Shown piece by piece: positions 1-7,982 of a stretch of DNA of 64,000 nucleotides. Each line of letters opens with the position of its first letter. The stretch's first letter is position 1. A program made the translations under genes and the position numbers. The stretch covers positions 41,197-105,196 of the forward strand of contig RAYM01000027.1 in NCBI GenBank assembly GCA_003611805.1, read 5' to 3'. The DNA comes from a bacterium 1xD42-87 (GTDB lineage: Bacteria > Bacillota > Clostridia > Lachnospirales > Lachnospiraceae). The notes below the pieces were generated by a model. That model saw nothing but the letters and a program-made list of their open reading frames with translations. It was not told where the DNA came from and searched no databases.

Positions 1-1902
1 CGTTCCCGGATCGGACATATCCGCCTCTCTGACATACGATACCAGTTCCTCGTACAGAGCCAGATCCTCATCCCGACCGACAGATACCCGGTTATCCTGC
101 TTCACGACAATGATCTCATCCTTGTCAAGCCCGTATTTCTCCTCGAAATATCCCGCGCTGAACCGCGACTGCAGATTATAGAGTCCCCAGTATTCCCCGT
201 TTAAAAACACTGCGCACGGTTCGCCCGGCTGCGTCTCGATATCCCTGTCAGCCACCAGCGACTGATTGAACACATCCCGCAGCATGGTCACATTCGTGTC
301 AATGGAACCCGACGTGCGGAGCATTTTGGACCGCAGCCCCAACGGGTCTTCCCCGTACTCCTCCCTGGCATAAAAGTTGAATCCCTTCTGCCGGAGGTTT
401 CTGGACGAACCGCCGCGCACCCTGACGCCGATCCTCTCCTCGCCGAGCAGTTCCCCTTCCGTATCAAACAGCGCCACTGTGACCGGTCTTTCCTTCGTCT
501 TGTCGGAATGCGTGTAGTTCGCCATAAAAGACTGCCATGCCACGCTCCCGGAGCCCCAGGAACGTCCCTTCTCCCTGTACTCCTCCTGTTTTCGGTAGTT
601 TCGATAATTCACCAGCCATTCCTGATAATCGCTGCCCAGCATATAGATGCCCCGGTCCTCGGAAAAAAAATCCTCCGGATCTGCCGTCACAGACAGCGTC
701 ATAACGCCCTCGTATCCCTCTTTTTCATCAAATCCCACAAAATATACCGCCGACGCGGTCGCACTTACTTCTCCCGTCCCGTCCGCCGCGAACGCCTTCA
801 CCACCGTGCCCTTATCAATGCGGTCCTCCGGCTGATAGTCCCCGTCCTGTGAAATGCCCCCGATATTGGCATAGATATTTTCCCTGCCACTGCCATCCCC
901 GATCAGAATCGGTCCTGTGTAGAGCGCCGATTCCGTCGTCGGTTCGCTTCCGTCTGTCGTATAATAAACACGCTGCCCCTGTTCCGCCGACACAACAAGT
1001 TCAAAGGGCTGCCCGTAAAAGCCGCTTTCTACGGAAAAAGCGGGCGCCTCCAGCGTTGGAAGCACGCAGGGCACAAGGTTTTCATTGCTCTCTCCCGGGC
1101 TGCCGTTTCTGGCAACGCACCAGCCGTCTTTCCCGTCCTTCTGCCTGACATAGGAGATATCCGTGGAGAGCGGCGGCACTTCCACCCTGTCCACCGTATT
1201 TCCGCTTTCATCCGCAAGCGTCAGCGTCTCCCCCGCCTCATTTAACCGAAATCCAAGATAATAACAAATTTCCCCGCTCTCTTCATTCCTGCTGTAATCG
1301 GAAAAGCCGTCTGCAAACAGCAGCAGCCAGGAGCGCGGCCGTATCTCCACCCGCTCCAGACGCACATTTTCCAAGAGTTCTTCCTGATCCGTCAGATACC
1401 ATCCATCCAGTGATACCGCCGTAAACGACGGATTGTACAATTCAATATAATCGCTGCCTCTTCCCCTGTCATCCAGCGCAAGGCTCAGATTGTGGGCGCA
1501 CACCTCGTTAATTACGATATGCCGTCTGGCGTAATCGTCATAACCGATCCCGGCAAGCAGGATCACCCACAGGGCAGTGAAAGCAAGCAGAAGCTTTCGC
1601 TGGCACGCCGCCCCAAAAAACTTCCGCACGCCAGTCAGTCCCAGAACAAGCGAAACGCCGTATGCCCCCACAAACCAGAAGACATACAGCAGCAGATTCA
1701 AATTATGTTGCAGAGAAAAAACAGCGCCGCCAAAAAACACATACAGCATGCCGGAGACAATCGTCAGAATCACCAGCGAATAGCAGAGCGTATCCGCCGC
1801 CATCTGCGCTTTGCTTTTCTTCCTCCCGCCTCCGTTTCGCATGACGGCTGCTATAAATCCCGGTATGATAAATAAAATAACACCCGACACGAATTGTCCC
1901 AT
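1..1902 (-). CDS. Membrane-anchored CotH-type kinase with lamin-tail and chitobiase-like domains (C-terminus outside window)
   Basis: I read this frame directly from the minus strand. It opens at an ATG at 1900-1902 and stays open to position 1 (634 codons visible), so the gene is cut by the left edge. The N-terminus holds about four hydrophobic helices in the first 125 residues. A lamin-tail-like domain follows at about 128-260 (begins HIVINEVCAHN; contains IELYNPS). A chitobiase/HexA C-terminal-like module lies near 314-334 (YYTTDGSEPTTESALYTG). From about residue 399 there is a CotH-kinase region (VMTLSVTADPEDFF, RVRGGSSRNL, NGEYWGLYNL). CotH proteins are atypical kinases that phosphorylate spore-coat or other surface proteins. 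Here the layout suggests an extracytoplasmic enzyme, with an unknown substrate. The gene is 50 nt downstream of rfbB and probably in the same transcript. The family call is firm; the role is inference. Confidence 0.85.
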   Translation of the reverse strand, partial: MGQFVSGVILFIIPGFIAAVMRNGGGRKKSKAQMAADTLCYSLVILTIVSGMLYVFFGGAVFSLQHNLNLLLYVFWFVGAYGVSLVLGLTGVRKFFGAACQRKLLLAFTALWVILLAGIGYDDYARRHIVINEVCAHNLSLALDDRGRGSDYIELYNPSFTAVSLDGWYLTDQEELLENVRLERVEIRPRSWLLLFADGFSDYSRNEESGEICYYLGFRLNEAGETLTLADESGNTVDRVEVPPLSTDISYVRQKDGKDGWCVARNGSPGESNENLVPCVLPTLEAPAFSVESGFYGQPFELVVSAEQGQRVYYTTDGSEPTTESALYTGPILIGDGSGRENIYANIGGISQDGDYQPEDRIDKGTVVKAFAADGTGEVSATASAVYFVGFDEKEGYEGVMTLSVTADPEDFFSEDRGIYMLGSDYQEWLVNYRNYRKQEEYREKGRSWGSGSVAWQSFMANYTHSDKTKERPVTVALFDTEGELLGEERIGVRVRGGSSRNLRQKGFNFYAREEYGEDPLGLRSKMLRTSGSIDTNVTMLRDVFNQSLVADRDIETQPGEPCAVFLNGEYWGLYNLQSRFSAGYFEEKYGLDKDEIIVVKQDNRVSVGRDEDLALYEELVSYVREADMSDPGT

Positions 1903-1952
1903 ATCACATCTTATTTTGTCTGGTACGTCTCAACCTTTACATGTCCTCACAG

Positions 1953-3032
1953 TTACTTCAGATACATTTCTTCGTAATACTTCTGGTAATCGCCGCTTGT
2001 CACGTTCTTCATCCAGTCCTCGTTGGCGAAATACCACTCGATCGTGCGTCGGATGCCCTCCTTAAACATGGTCTCCGGCTCCCAGCCGATCTCCGCCCGG
2101 ATCTTGTCCGGCGCAATCGCATAGCGCCTGTCGTGCCCTTTGCGGTCCTCCACATAGGTAATCAGTTCTTCCGTCAGATGCGCCCTTCTTGCATCCGTCT
2201 CCGGCAGCATGTCCCGAAGCGTCTCTATGATAATCTTCACGATCTCGATATTCTGCTTTTCGTTATGACCGCCCACATTATAGGTCTCAAAAAGGCGCCC
2301 CTTCTCCTGCACCATGTCGATTGCCTTCGCGTGATCCTCCACATAAAGCCAGTCGCGTACGTTTTTCCCATCCCCATAAACCGGCAGTTTCTTGCCCTGC
2401 AGTGCATTGTTGATGATAAGGGGAATGAGCTTTTCCGGGAACTGGTACGGTCCGTAATTGTTGGAGCAGTTCGTAATGTTCGCCGGAAAATGATAGGTAT
2501 CCATATATGCCTTCACGAGCATATCCGATCCCGCCTTGCTGGCGGAATAAGGGCTGTGCGGCGCATAGGGCGTAGTCTCATAGAAATATCCGCCGTCATC
2601 GTCGAGAGACCCGTACACCTCGTCGGTGGACACATGCAGGAACCTTTTATCTTCCTTAAAACTGCCGTCCGGCAGCTCCCATGCCGCTTTCGCGCAGTTT
2701 AACATCACCGCCGTACCGTACACGTTAGTCTGCACGAACACTTCGGGGTTTTTGATGCTCCTGTCAACATGGCTCTCCGCCGCGAAATGAACGACCCGGT
2801 CAATCTCATTTTCCGAGAAAATTTTCTCTATCGCCGCCTTGTCGCAGATATCCGCCTTAATAAAGGTGTAATTGTCCCGCTTCTCCACCTCTTTCAGGTT
2901 CTCCGGGTTGCCAGCGTAAGTCAGCGCGTCCACATTGATAATGCGAATCGCGTCGCCATACTTTTTAAACATATAGTGAATATAGTTGGAGCCGATAAAG
3001 CCTGCGCCTCCCGTTACCAGATAGGTTTTCAT
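1953..3032 (-). CDS. rfbB: dTDP-glucose 4,6-dehydratase
   Basis: The enzyme converts dTDP-glucose to dTDP-4-keto-6-deoxyglucose, the branch point to dTDP-rhamnose and other 6-deoxysugars. The 359-residue length is standard. Visible motifs: NAD-binding TGGAGFIG at residues 7-14; catalytic T136-D137-E138 inside STDEVYG; the short-chain dehydrogenase pair Y162/K166 in YSASK; and NCSNNYGPYQFPEKLIP, typical of RmlB. The start is preceded by AAGGAGAAAGGAAAG. It lies 42 nt downstream of the GH25 gene and is probably co-transcribed from the promoter at 6040-6068. The partner genes rfbA, rfbC and rfbD are not in this window, so they must lie elsewhere if rhamnose is the product. Confidence 0.95.
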   Translation of the reverse strand: MKTYLVTGGAGFIGSNYIHYMFKKYGDAIRIINVDALTYAGNPENLKEVEKRDNYTFIKADICDKAAIEKIFSENEIDRVVHFAAESHVDRSIKNPEVFVQTNVYGTAVMLNCAKAAWELPDGSFKEDKRFLHVSTDEVYGSLDDDGGYFYETTPYAPHSPYSASKAGSDMLVKAYMDTYHFPANITNCSNNYGPYQFPEKLIPLIINNALQGKKLPVYGDGKNVRDWLYVEDHAKAIDMVQEKGRLFETYNVGGHNEKQNIEIVKIIIETLRDMLPETDARRAHLTEELITYVEDRKGHDRRYAIAPDKIRAEIGWEPETMFKEGIRRTIEWYFANEDWMKNVTSGDYQKYYEEMYLK

Positions 3033-3074
3033 AGTCTCTTTCCTTTCTCCTTATCGCTTATGGCTATTGATTTA

Positions 3075-5963
3075 TTAGTAGTTTAAATAACTGATGTTCA
3101 TGTCCACACTGGTGCTGATACCACTGACCCTTCCCTTGGATGAATACTGCCACAGGTCATATCGGGTCGCCGTATAGGTCGGCGCGCTGGCATACTGTGC
3201 GAGCCACAGCTTATAGCTTGTCAGACTTCCCGTACTGATCTTCTCGGTAAACCAGTTCTTATTTGCGTAAATACCCGCCGTGATACCGGAATTCTGCACG
3301 GTCTGGCAGAAGGTTTTGCAGACTGCGGTTCTGGTCTCGCGGCTGATGCCGTCCGCCCTGCCGCCGCTTGCCTCCACATCGAGGAAAAGCGGGTAGTTCA
3401 AACCATAGCCTTTCACCAGATCAATCGCCATGGAAGCCTCCTCCACAGCCTCCACCTCATTGACTGCCTGACTGTAGAAATATGCGCCCACTTTAAGCCC
3501 TGCCGCCTTCGCGCCTTTGATATTGCTTCTGAACTTAGGATCCTCCACCAGCACACCCGTAGAGTAACCGCGGTAGCCGCAGCGGATAATCACGTAAGAA
3601 ACGCCGGAATTTTTCACTGCGTTCCAGTCGATATTGCCGTTGTGCTTGGAAACGTCGATTCCCATGGCTCCCGAGCTCTTCGAAAGCTTTCCGTCGCTGC
3701 CGAAGCTGTACTTCGCGCCCTGGATGACCTGGTCTCCTGTTACATAGTTTCCATTTTTATCGTAAAAATAAACATGCCCGTCGATCGTCTGCCAGCCTGT
3801 ATATTTATATGCCGAGGACGCTTTTACCTTTTTATAGAAGGCGTCCCGTTTCCCGTACTCCTTATAGGTCGCCTCATCATAATCCCCGTTCGCGTCTTTA
3901 TAATAAAGCTGATTGCCGTCCTTATCCTTCAGTTTCGTGTTTTCATCAATAACGGCGTCCGCTTTCAGCACCTTTATTTTGAAGGACTCCTTAATATCAT
4001 CCGTGCCTTCCGGGTTCCTGCATACCGCCCGTATCTTCACCTCGCCCTCGGCAACGCCCGTGACCTCGCCTTTCTCATTTACTTTTGCGATCTTTTCGTC
4101 GTCGCTGCTCCAGGTAACCTTGCCTCCTTTTGGATCCGTCTCCGCCGTCAGAGTCACCTTGCCGCCAGCCTTCACCTCTTTATCGCCGTTTATGGAGAGT
4201 TTGGTATAGATCACTTTATCTTTCCCGTCATCTTTGTCCTTATCGTCGTCCTTGTCTTTGTCGTCGTCCTTGTCTTTGTCGTCGTCCTCTTTGCCCTGAT
4301 TGTCCGAATCTCCGCTTCCGGCATCATTGACCGTCACGGGACAGTTAAACTCCTGAATCATGCTGCCAACGACCACCCGCACCGTAACCGTGGTGCTCCC
4401 CCCAGCAACTGCCGTAACCTTGCCGCCATCCACCGTTGCAACCGAAGGATCCGCAACGCTCCATTCCACCGAATACTCCACCTGGCTGCTGCTGACGGAT
4501 ACCGCCAGCGAATCACTCTTCCCTTTTTCAAGAGTCAGGCTGTCCTTATTGATGGATACCTGCACGTTATCATAAGGATTTTCCTCCCCTTCCTCCACCA
4601 TCTTCCGAAACGCGCCGGCTGTCTTCCATGGATCCGCAATATTTTCCATGGGCACCTTTTCGTACTGCGACGTTTCCTCCCCAACAGGGGTCTTCGTGGA
4701 CTCTACCCATTCCACCGTGTCCTGCAGCGCGGATTCCACCACGTTATTCTGATGGGTAGCTTCCTCTTTTGCCACGTTGATCTCCGCCTCGGTCTTCACC
4801 TCGTCCGCCACATCCACTTTCTGATAGGCGATCTTGTCCGTCACCTTGACGCTGCTGCTCTTTGCGGGAAGCTTATATTTTTCAGCTGCCGCGCCGGACA
4901 GGGGCAGTATCTTAACCTCGTAGGAGCCCGCAGCAAGATCCTTCTGATAGATTACGCCGTCTTTATCGTCGTCTTTCCACTGAGAACTCTTCGGTCCGGA
5001 AACCTCCACTTCAAAGGGTACGCCGCCGATCAGCTTACCCGTCTCCTTATTGACAAATTTCACCTTCATATCCGAGAGAATTGATGTCAGCCGAAGTTCA
5101 ACTGCCACCTCGCCCTTTGCGTCCTCCCTTTTTTCCTCTTCCTGCTCCTCCTCCGGTTCTTCCTCCTCCACGTCGATCATGCCGCCCAGCTTCGCTGACT
5201 CGGACGCCGCTAACAGACCGCTCTCCCCGATCACGGAAATACCCGCTATCTCCTCACCCATATCGGCAAAAGCCGCCACCTGTTTCTCCACCGATTTCGC
5301 ATGGACATAGATGCCGCCCGTTACAATCGCACCCGCGAGCACCAGGATCCCAAGAAGCGCCACGGCGACGTCCAGGGCGCTCATCTCACCGATAAAGTAC
5401 ATCAGGCGTGCTGCGAAGCCGTCGTCATCATCATACTCATAACCGTCATCGTCGTAGTCCCCATCTTCATAGTCGTCGTCTTCGTAGTCGTCGTCTTCGT
5501 AGTCCTCATCCTCGTAGTCGCCGTCTTCGTAGTCCTCATCCTCGTAGTCGCCGTCTTCGTAGTCCTCATCCTCGTAATCGTCGTCTTCGTAGTCGTCGTC
5601 TTCGTAGTCCTCATCCTCGTAGTCGCCGTCTTCGTAGTCCCCATCCTCGTAGTCGTCGTCTTCGTAATCGTCGTCTTCGCCGTCCTCATCCTCGTAGTCA
5701 TCGTCTTCGTAATCCCCGTCCTCATCATCCTCTTCATATCGGACAGGGCGCGCCTTTACATCTGCACTTTTCCCTGTTTTCGGGGAATGAGCACGCTGAT
5801 ATGCCTCAATCATATCGTCATCCAGACTCAAAAATTCCAGCGTGTCCTCTGTCACACTGTCAAAGTCCTCATCATCGAACCGGTCATCCTCAAGCAGCTC
5901 CTCGAACCGAACCTGTCTGCGGTGATGTTCCGTATTTTGTCTCCTGTTTTTCTTATTTTGCAT
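3075..5963 (-). CDS. Membrane-anchored GH25 muramidase with acidic repeat tail and Big_2 domains
   Basis: A 962-residue type II membrane protein. Residues 76-182 are an extremely acidic repeat (YEDxDYED units) predicted to be cytoplasmic. One transmembrane helix lies at about 196-221. Outside it there is a SpaA/Cna-like beta domain at about 290-385 (VKFVNKETGKLIGGVPF), a Big_2-like domain at about 467-546, an Asp/Lys linker (DDDKDK repeats, 559-583), a second Big_2-like domain at 585-667, a wall-binding-like repeat at about 721-762 (GWQTIDGHVYFYDKNG), and a GH25 domain at 767-962. Expected acidic active-site residues are present (D770 in MGIDVSKHNG; D862 and E864 in LDVEASGG). GH25 enzymes hydrolyse the MurNAc-GlcNAc bond of peptidoglycan. 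The anchor and the acidic tail argue for a cell-wall remodelling enzyme, not a phage endolysin. The start has GGTAGGAG upstream. Confidence 0.93.
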   Translation of the reverse strand: MQNKKNRRQNTEHHRRQVRFEELLEDDRFDDEDFDSVTEDTLEFLSLDDDMIEAYQRAHSPKTGKSADVKARPVRYEEDDEDGDYEDDDYEDEDGEDDDYEDDDYEDGDYEDGDYEDEDYEDDDYEDDDYEDEDYEDGDYEDEDYEDGDYEDEDYEDDDYEDDDYEDGDYDDDGYEYDDDDGFAARLMYFIGEMSALDVAVALLGILVLAGAIVTGGIYVHAKSVEKQVAAFADMGEEIAGISVIGESGLLAASESAKLGGMIDVEEEEPEEEQEEEKREDAKGEVAVELRLTSILSDMKVKFVNKETGKLIGGVPFEVEVSGPKSSQWKDDDKDGVIYQKDLAAGSYEVKILPLSGAAAEKYKLPAKSSSVKVTDKIAYQKVDVADEVKTEAEINVAKEEATHQNNVVESALQDTVEWVESTKTPVGEETSQYEKVPMENIADPWKTAGAFRKMVEEGEENPYDNVQVSINKDSLTLEKGKSDSLAVSVSSSQVEYSVEWSVADPSVATVDGGKVTAVAGGSTTVTVRVVVGSMIQEFNCPVTVNDAGSGDSDNQGKEDDDKDKDDDKDKDDDKDKDDGKDKVIYTKLSINGDKEVKAGGKVTLTAETDPKGGKVTWSSDDEKIAKVNEKGEVTGVAEGEVKIRAVCRNPEGTDDIKESFKIKVLKADAVIDENTKLKDKDGNQLYYKDANGDYDEATYKEYGKRDAFYKKVKASSAYKYTGWQTIDGHVYFYDKNGNYVTGDQVIQGAKYSFGSDGKLSKSSGAMGIDVSKHNGNIDWNAVKNSGVSYVIIRCGYRGYSTGVLVEDPKFRSNIKGAKAAGLKVGAYFYSQAVNEVEAVEEASMAIDLVKGYGLNYPLFLDVEASGGRADGISRETRTAVCKTFCQTVQNSGITAGIYANKNWFTEKISTGSLTSYKLWLAQYASAPTYTATRYDLWQYSSKGRVSGISTSVDMNISYLNY
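5418..5717 (-). repeat. In-gene tandem repeat encoding acidic YEDxDYED units
   Basis: About 300 bp of 15-bp units and 30-bp combinations that encode (D/G/E)DYED repeats, residues 83-182 of the GH25 protein. Units differ mainly at the third residue (D, G or E), which suggests expansion and contraction by slippage or recombination. The repeat also produces long spurious open frames on both strands. Confidence 0.95.
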
Positions 5964-6039
5964 GATAACTCCTACCTCTATTTTGTGTTGATCCGGTGCG
6001 CAAGCTTATGTAAACCTTAAATCGGAATAATTCTTTGAA

Positions 6040-6068
6040 AGTATAGCACAAAAACAGCGCAATATCAA
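6040..6068 (-). promoter_or_regulatory. Promoter for GH25-rfbB-CotH operon
   Basis: On the minus strand, TTGATA (6063-6068), a 17-nt spacer and TATACT (6040-6045), with an upstream TGC giving an extended -10. It lies about 77 nt upstream of the GH25 start codon. The same TGCTATA-type -10 recurs at 17374-17379, 39651-39656 and 58033-58038. Confidence 0.75.
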
Positions 6069-6195
6069 GATTTTTGTCATGCGCAAAGGGGCGTCAGATT
6101 ATGTAAATTGGCAACTCCTGCCATATTTACGCTATTTACGCGATAATTGCGCGATATTTTACACCCATTTTACGGCATTTATCGCTAATATACGC

Positions 6196-6224
6196 TTGAC
6201 TTTGACCGCTTCAACTGACACAAT
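6196..6224 (+). promoter_or_regulatory. Promoter for zinc-ribbon protein gene
   Basis: TTGACT at 6196-6201, a 17-nt spacer and CACAAT at 6219-6224 (4 of 6 matches to the consensus -10). It sits about 58 nt upstream of the preferred start at 6283. Confidence 0.5.
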
Positions 6225-6282
6225 ATAAGGGCAACAGACAAACAGTTACCTTACAGGGATTATGGGAAAAGGGGAATTTTTC

Positions 6283-6606
6283 ATGATGTACATGCACTAC
6301 TGTAAGCGTTGCCAGCGGGTTCATATGCTGAACGGCCACAAACAGTTCTGTCCGAGATGTCAGGGAAAGATAACCGAGCTGAAACTCAGTTATCTTGACT
6401 ACGCATCTATGGATGCATCGCAGAGGGTTTCTTTTACGGTCTGCTGTGCCGACGACGAGCAGCTTAGGAAACTGAGCACTACATATCGTATGTATAAGTA
6501 CAGCAAATGGTACAAGGAATTGCAGCGACAGCTTGCGCAGCCTGTGATTCACTCATATGTCTCACCAGAACATGCACCGCTGGAAAACGCCGTATCTATT
6601 CTATGA
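6283..6606 (+). CDS. Small zinc-ribbon protein, function unknown
   Basis: A 107-residue protein beginning MMYMHYCKRC. Two Cys pairs, CKRC and CPRC, separated by 16 residues, form a probable zinc ribbon near the N-terminus. The rest is polar and helical with no signal peptide or membrane segment, so it is likely cytoplasmic. The frame is open from an ATG at 6262, but AAAAGGGG at 6267-6274 is a good ribosome binding site eight nucleotides before the ATG at 6283, so the shorter form is preferred. It has its own promoter and a strong terminator, so it is monocistronic. I do not recognise a named family; a nucleic-acid-binding role is only a guess. Confidence 0.75.
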   Translation: MMYMHYCKRCQRVHMLNGHKQFCPRCQGKITELKLSYLDYASMDASQRVSFTVCCADDEQLRKLSTTYRMYKYSKWYKELQRQLAQPVIHSYVSPEHAPLENAVSIL

Positions 6607-6625
6607 TACACCGAACAGGGAAAAG

Positions 6626-6668
6626 GAGCGTTGTAGGAAATCTTCGGATTCCATACAGCGCTCTTTTT
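6626..6668 (+). terminator. Rho-independent terminator after zinc-ribbon gene
   Basis: A long imperfect stem, 5' arm GAGCGTTGTAGGAAATC, loop TTC, 3' arm GGATTCCATACAGCGCTC, followed directly by TTTTTCT. It starts 20 nt after the stop codon. Confidence 0.85.
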
Positions 6669-6770
6669 CTGCCGTTTGTCTGCCGTTTGTCTGCCGTGGA
6701 GTTATTAAGATTTTATGAGGACGCTTTTTTCAGTAGATTTTTGAAAAAAATAATAGTAGAATAAATACGG

Positions 6771-6801
6771 TTGACAACAAAACAACGCCGGCTCCGATAC
6801 C
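6771..6801 (+). promoter_or_regulatory. Weak candidate promoter upstream of the 6880 gene
   Basis: A consensus TTGACA is present at 6771-6776, but the best -10 is GATACC at 6796-6801 with a 19-nt spacer. No other convincing site is seen between the terminator at 6668 and the gene. Confidence 0.3.
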
Positions 6802-6879
6802 ATGCAGCAGGCACACGGCTCGATGTAAAGAGTAACCAAAAATATGCTGCGGCGGCGCATAAGAATATTTGGAAAGGAC

Positions 6880-7950
6880 ATGAATAGAACTATGGGAGAA
6901 AATCAGGAGAAGCAAAAAAATACATTGCAGTCGGAAAGCATGACAAGCGTGTCGGAAAGGGGGACCGGACATAAAAAGGGCGGCAGTTTCCATTTCAGCA
7001 TCCACCTCGTTCTGCTTTCCGCCATTGTGCTAGTCATCGGATTCTCAGCTTTCCGTCTCTATAAATGGAATAAAGGAACGCCTTCCGACTATGACCCGAA
7101 CTACCAGACCACGGATTTCGATATTGAGACGCTGGACAACCTGATTCCCCTTGCTCCTGATAAGCGCGAGGGCTACGTGGACGACGGCGTGACCACCATC
7201 CTCTGTCTGGGCAACGATCCCTTCTCTCTGGAACGCGGTGAAAACGGCCTCGCTGAACAGATTGCAAAAAAGACAGGAGCTACCGTCTATAACGGCTCTT
7301 TCACGGGAACCACCATGGCGGCGCAGTTTGCCTCCTACAACGACGGCTACATTCTGGACGCCTTCTCATTCTCCTATGTGGCAAAGAGTATCGCAAGCGG
7401 GGATTTCGACCTGATGAAGACAGCGGCTACCTACAGCTACGACGAAAGCTTTGCCAAGACGGCGCAGATGCTCTCCGAACTTGACATGAATACCGTGGAT
7501 ATGATCTGCGTCATGTACGACGGCAGCGACTATGTCAATAAACGTCCCTGCGACGATCCCAACGCGCCCTATGCGGAAATCACCTACACAGGTGCGCTGC
7601 GCGCAGGTGTAAAGGCAATTCAGGAAGCTTATCCCCACATCCGCATCGTGGTAATGTCCCACACATTCTGCCACAGTATCGGCGAGGACGGCAATTTCCA
7701 GAACGGCGACCGGGCAGACTTGGGACACGGCACATTAAGCCATTACTTGCAGAAAGAGCGGGACGCCACGATGGACGTCAGCGTTTCCTTTATTGACAAC
7801 TTTTACGGCTCCATCAACGAAGACAATTATCTGGATTATATGACAGATTATATCCACTTTAACGACGCCGGACGGGAAGTGCTGGCGCAGAGGTTTGCAG
7901 ACTGCCTGTTCCCCAGCTCGAAAAGCGATTCTAAAGACGTCGCGCCATAG
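6880..7950 (+). CDS. Membrane-anchored SGNH-like protein lacking the usual GDS serine
   Basis: A 356-residue type II membrane protein: polar N-terminus, one transmembrane helix at about 39-60, then an extracellular domain with an SGNH-hydrolase-like layout. The C-terminal DxxH block is present (DYIHFND). Block I reads LCLGNDPFSLERG (G111-N112-D113-P114), so the nucleophilic Ser of the usual GDS motif is replaced. Block III is YDGSDYVN instead of GxND. The protein may be non-hydrolytic or use another residue. Three in-frame starts exist (6844, 6880, 6892). GGAAAGGA at 6871-6878 fits 6880 or 6892 best. It converges with the next gene through a perfect hairpin. Confidence 0.8.
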   Translation: MNRTMGENQEKQKNTLQSESMTSVSERGTGHKKGGSFHFSIHLVLLSAIVLVIGFSAFRLYKWNKGTPSDYDPNYQTTDFDIETLDNLIPLAPDKREGYVDDGVTTILCLGNDPFSLERGENGLAEQIAKKTGATVYNGSFTGTTMAAQFASYNDGYILDAFSFSYVAKSIASGDFDLMKTAATYSYDESFAKTAQMLSELDMNTVDMICVMYDGSDYVNKRPCDDPNAPYAEITYTGALRAGVKAIQEAYPHIRIVVMSHTFCHSIGEDGNFQNGDRADLGHGTLSHYLQKERDATMDVSVSFIDNFYGSINEDNYLDYMTDYIHFNDAGREVLAQRFADCLFPSSKSDSKDVAP

Positions 7951-7961
7951 GGCGCGACGTC
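7936..7961. terminator. Perfect GC-rich hairpin over the stop codon, between convergent genes
   Basis: GACGTCGCGCC (7936-7946), loop ATAG, GGCGCGACGTC (7951-7961): eleven perfect base pairs. The TAG stop of the upstream gene forms part of the loop. There is no clear T-run on either side, so it could be a bidirectional terminator or a transcript 3'-end protector. Confidence 0.6.
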
Positions 7962-7982
7962 AGGAATCACTATGTTTCCCTG

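Larger units (their letters stand above)
5964..6282. other. Divergent intergenic region between GH25 and zinc-ribbon genes
   Basis: No gene is seen in this 319-nt stretch. It carries the GH25 promoter (6040-6068, minus) and a promoter for the zinc-ribbon gene (6196-6224, plus). Between them is an AT-rich segment with repeated TTTACG words: TTTACGC at 6126-6132 and 6135-6141, then related TTTTACAC and TTTTACGG. An imperfect palindrome CGCGATAATTGCGCG lies just downstream of the second copy. Confidence 0.7.

Noticed and set aside
3642..5084. 480-residue plus-strand ORF opposite the GH25 gene
   Set aside because: It is a shadow frame caused by codon composition on the opposite strand; no ribosome site and no recognisable domain.
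3075..5963. GH25 gene as a prophage endolysin
   Set aside because: The protein has a single internal membrane helix, Big_2-type domains and an acidic tail, lies in an operon with rfbB, and no holin or phage structural gene is near.
5301..6020. Plus-strand ORF with very long Val/Ile-rich stretches
   Set aside because: Antisense translation of the acidic repeat; low-complexity artefact.
6120..6180. Replication-origin iterons
   Set aside because: The TTTACG words are too few and irregular, and no replication gene or DnaA-box cluster was seen.
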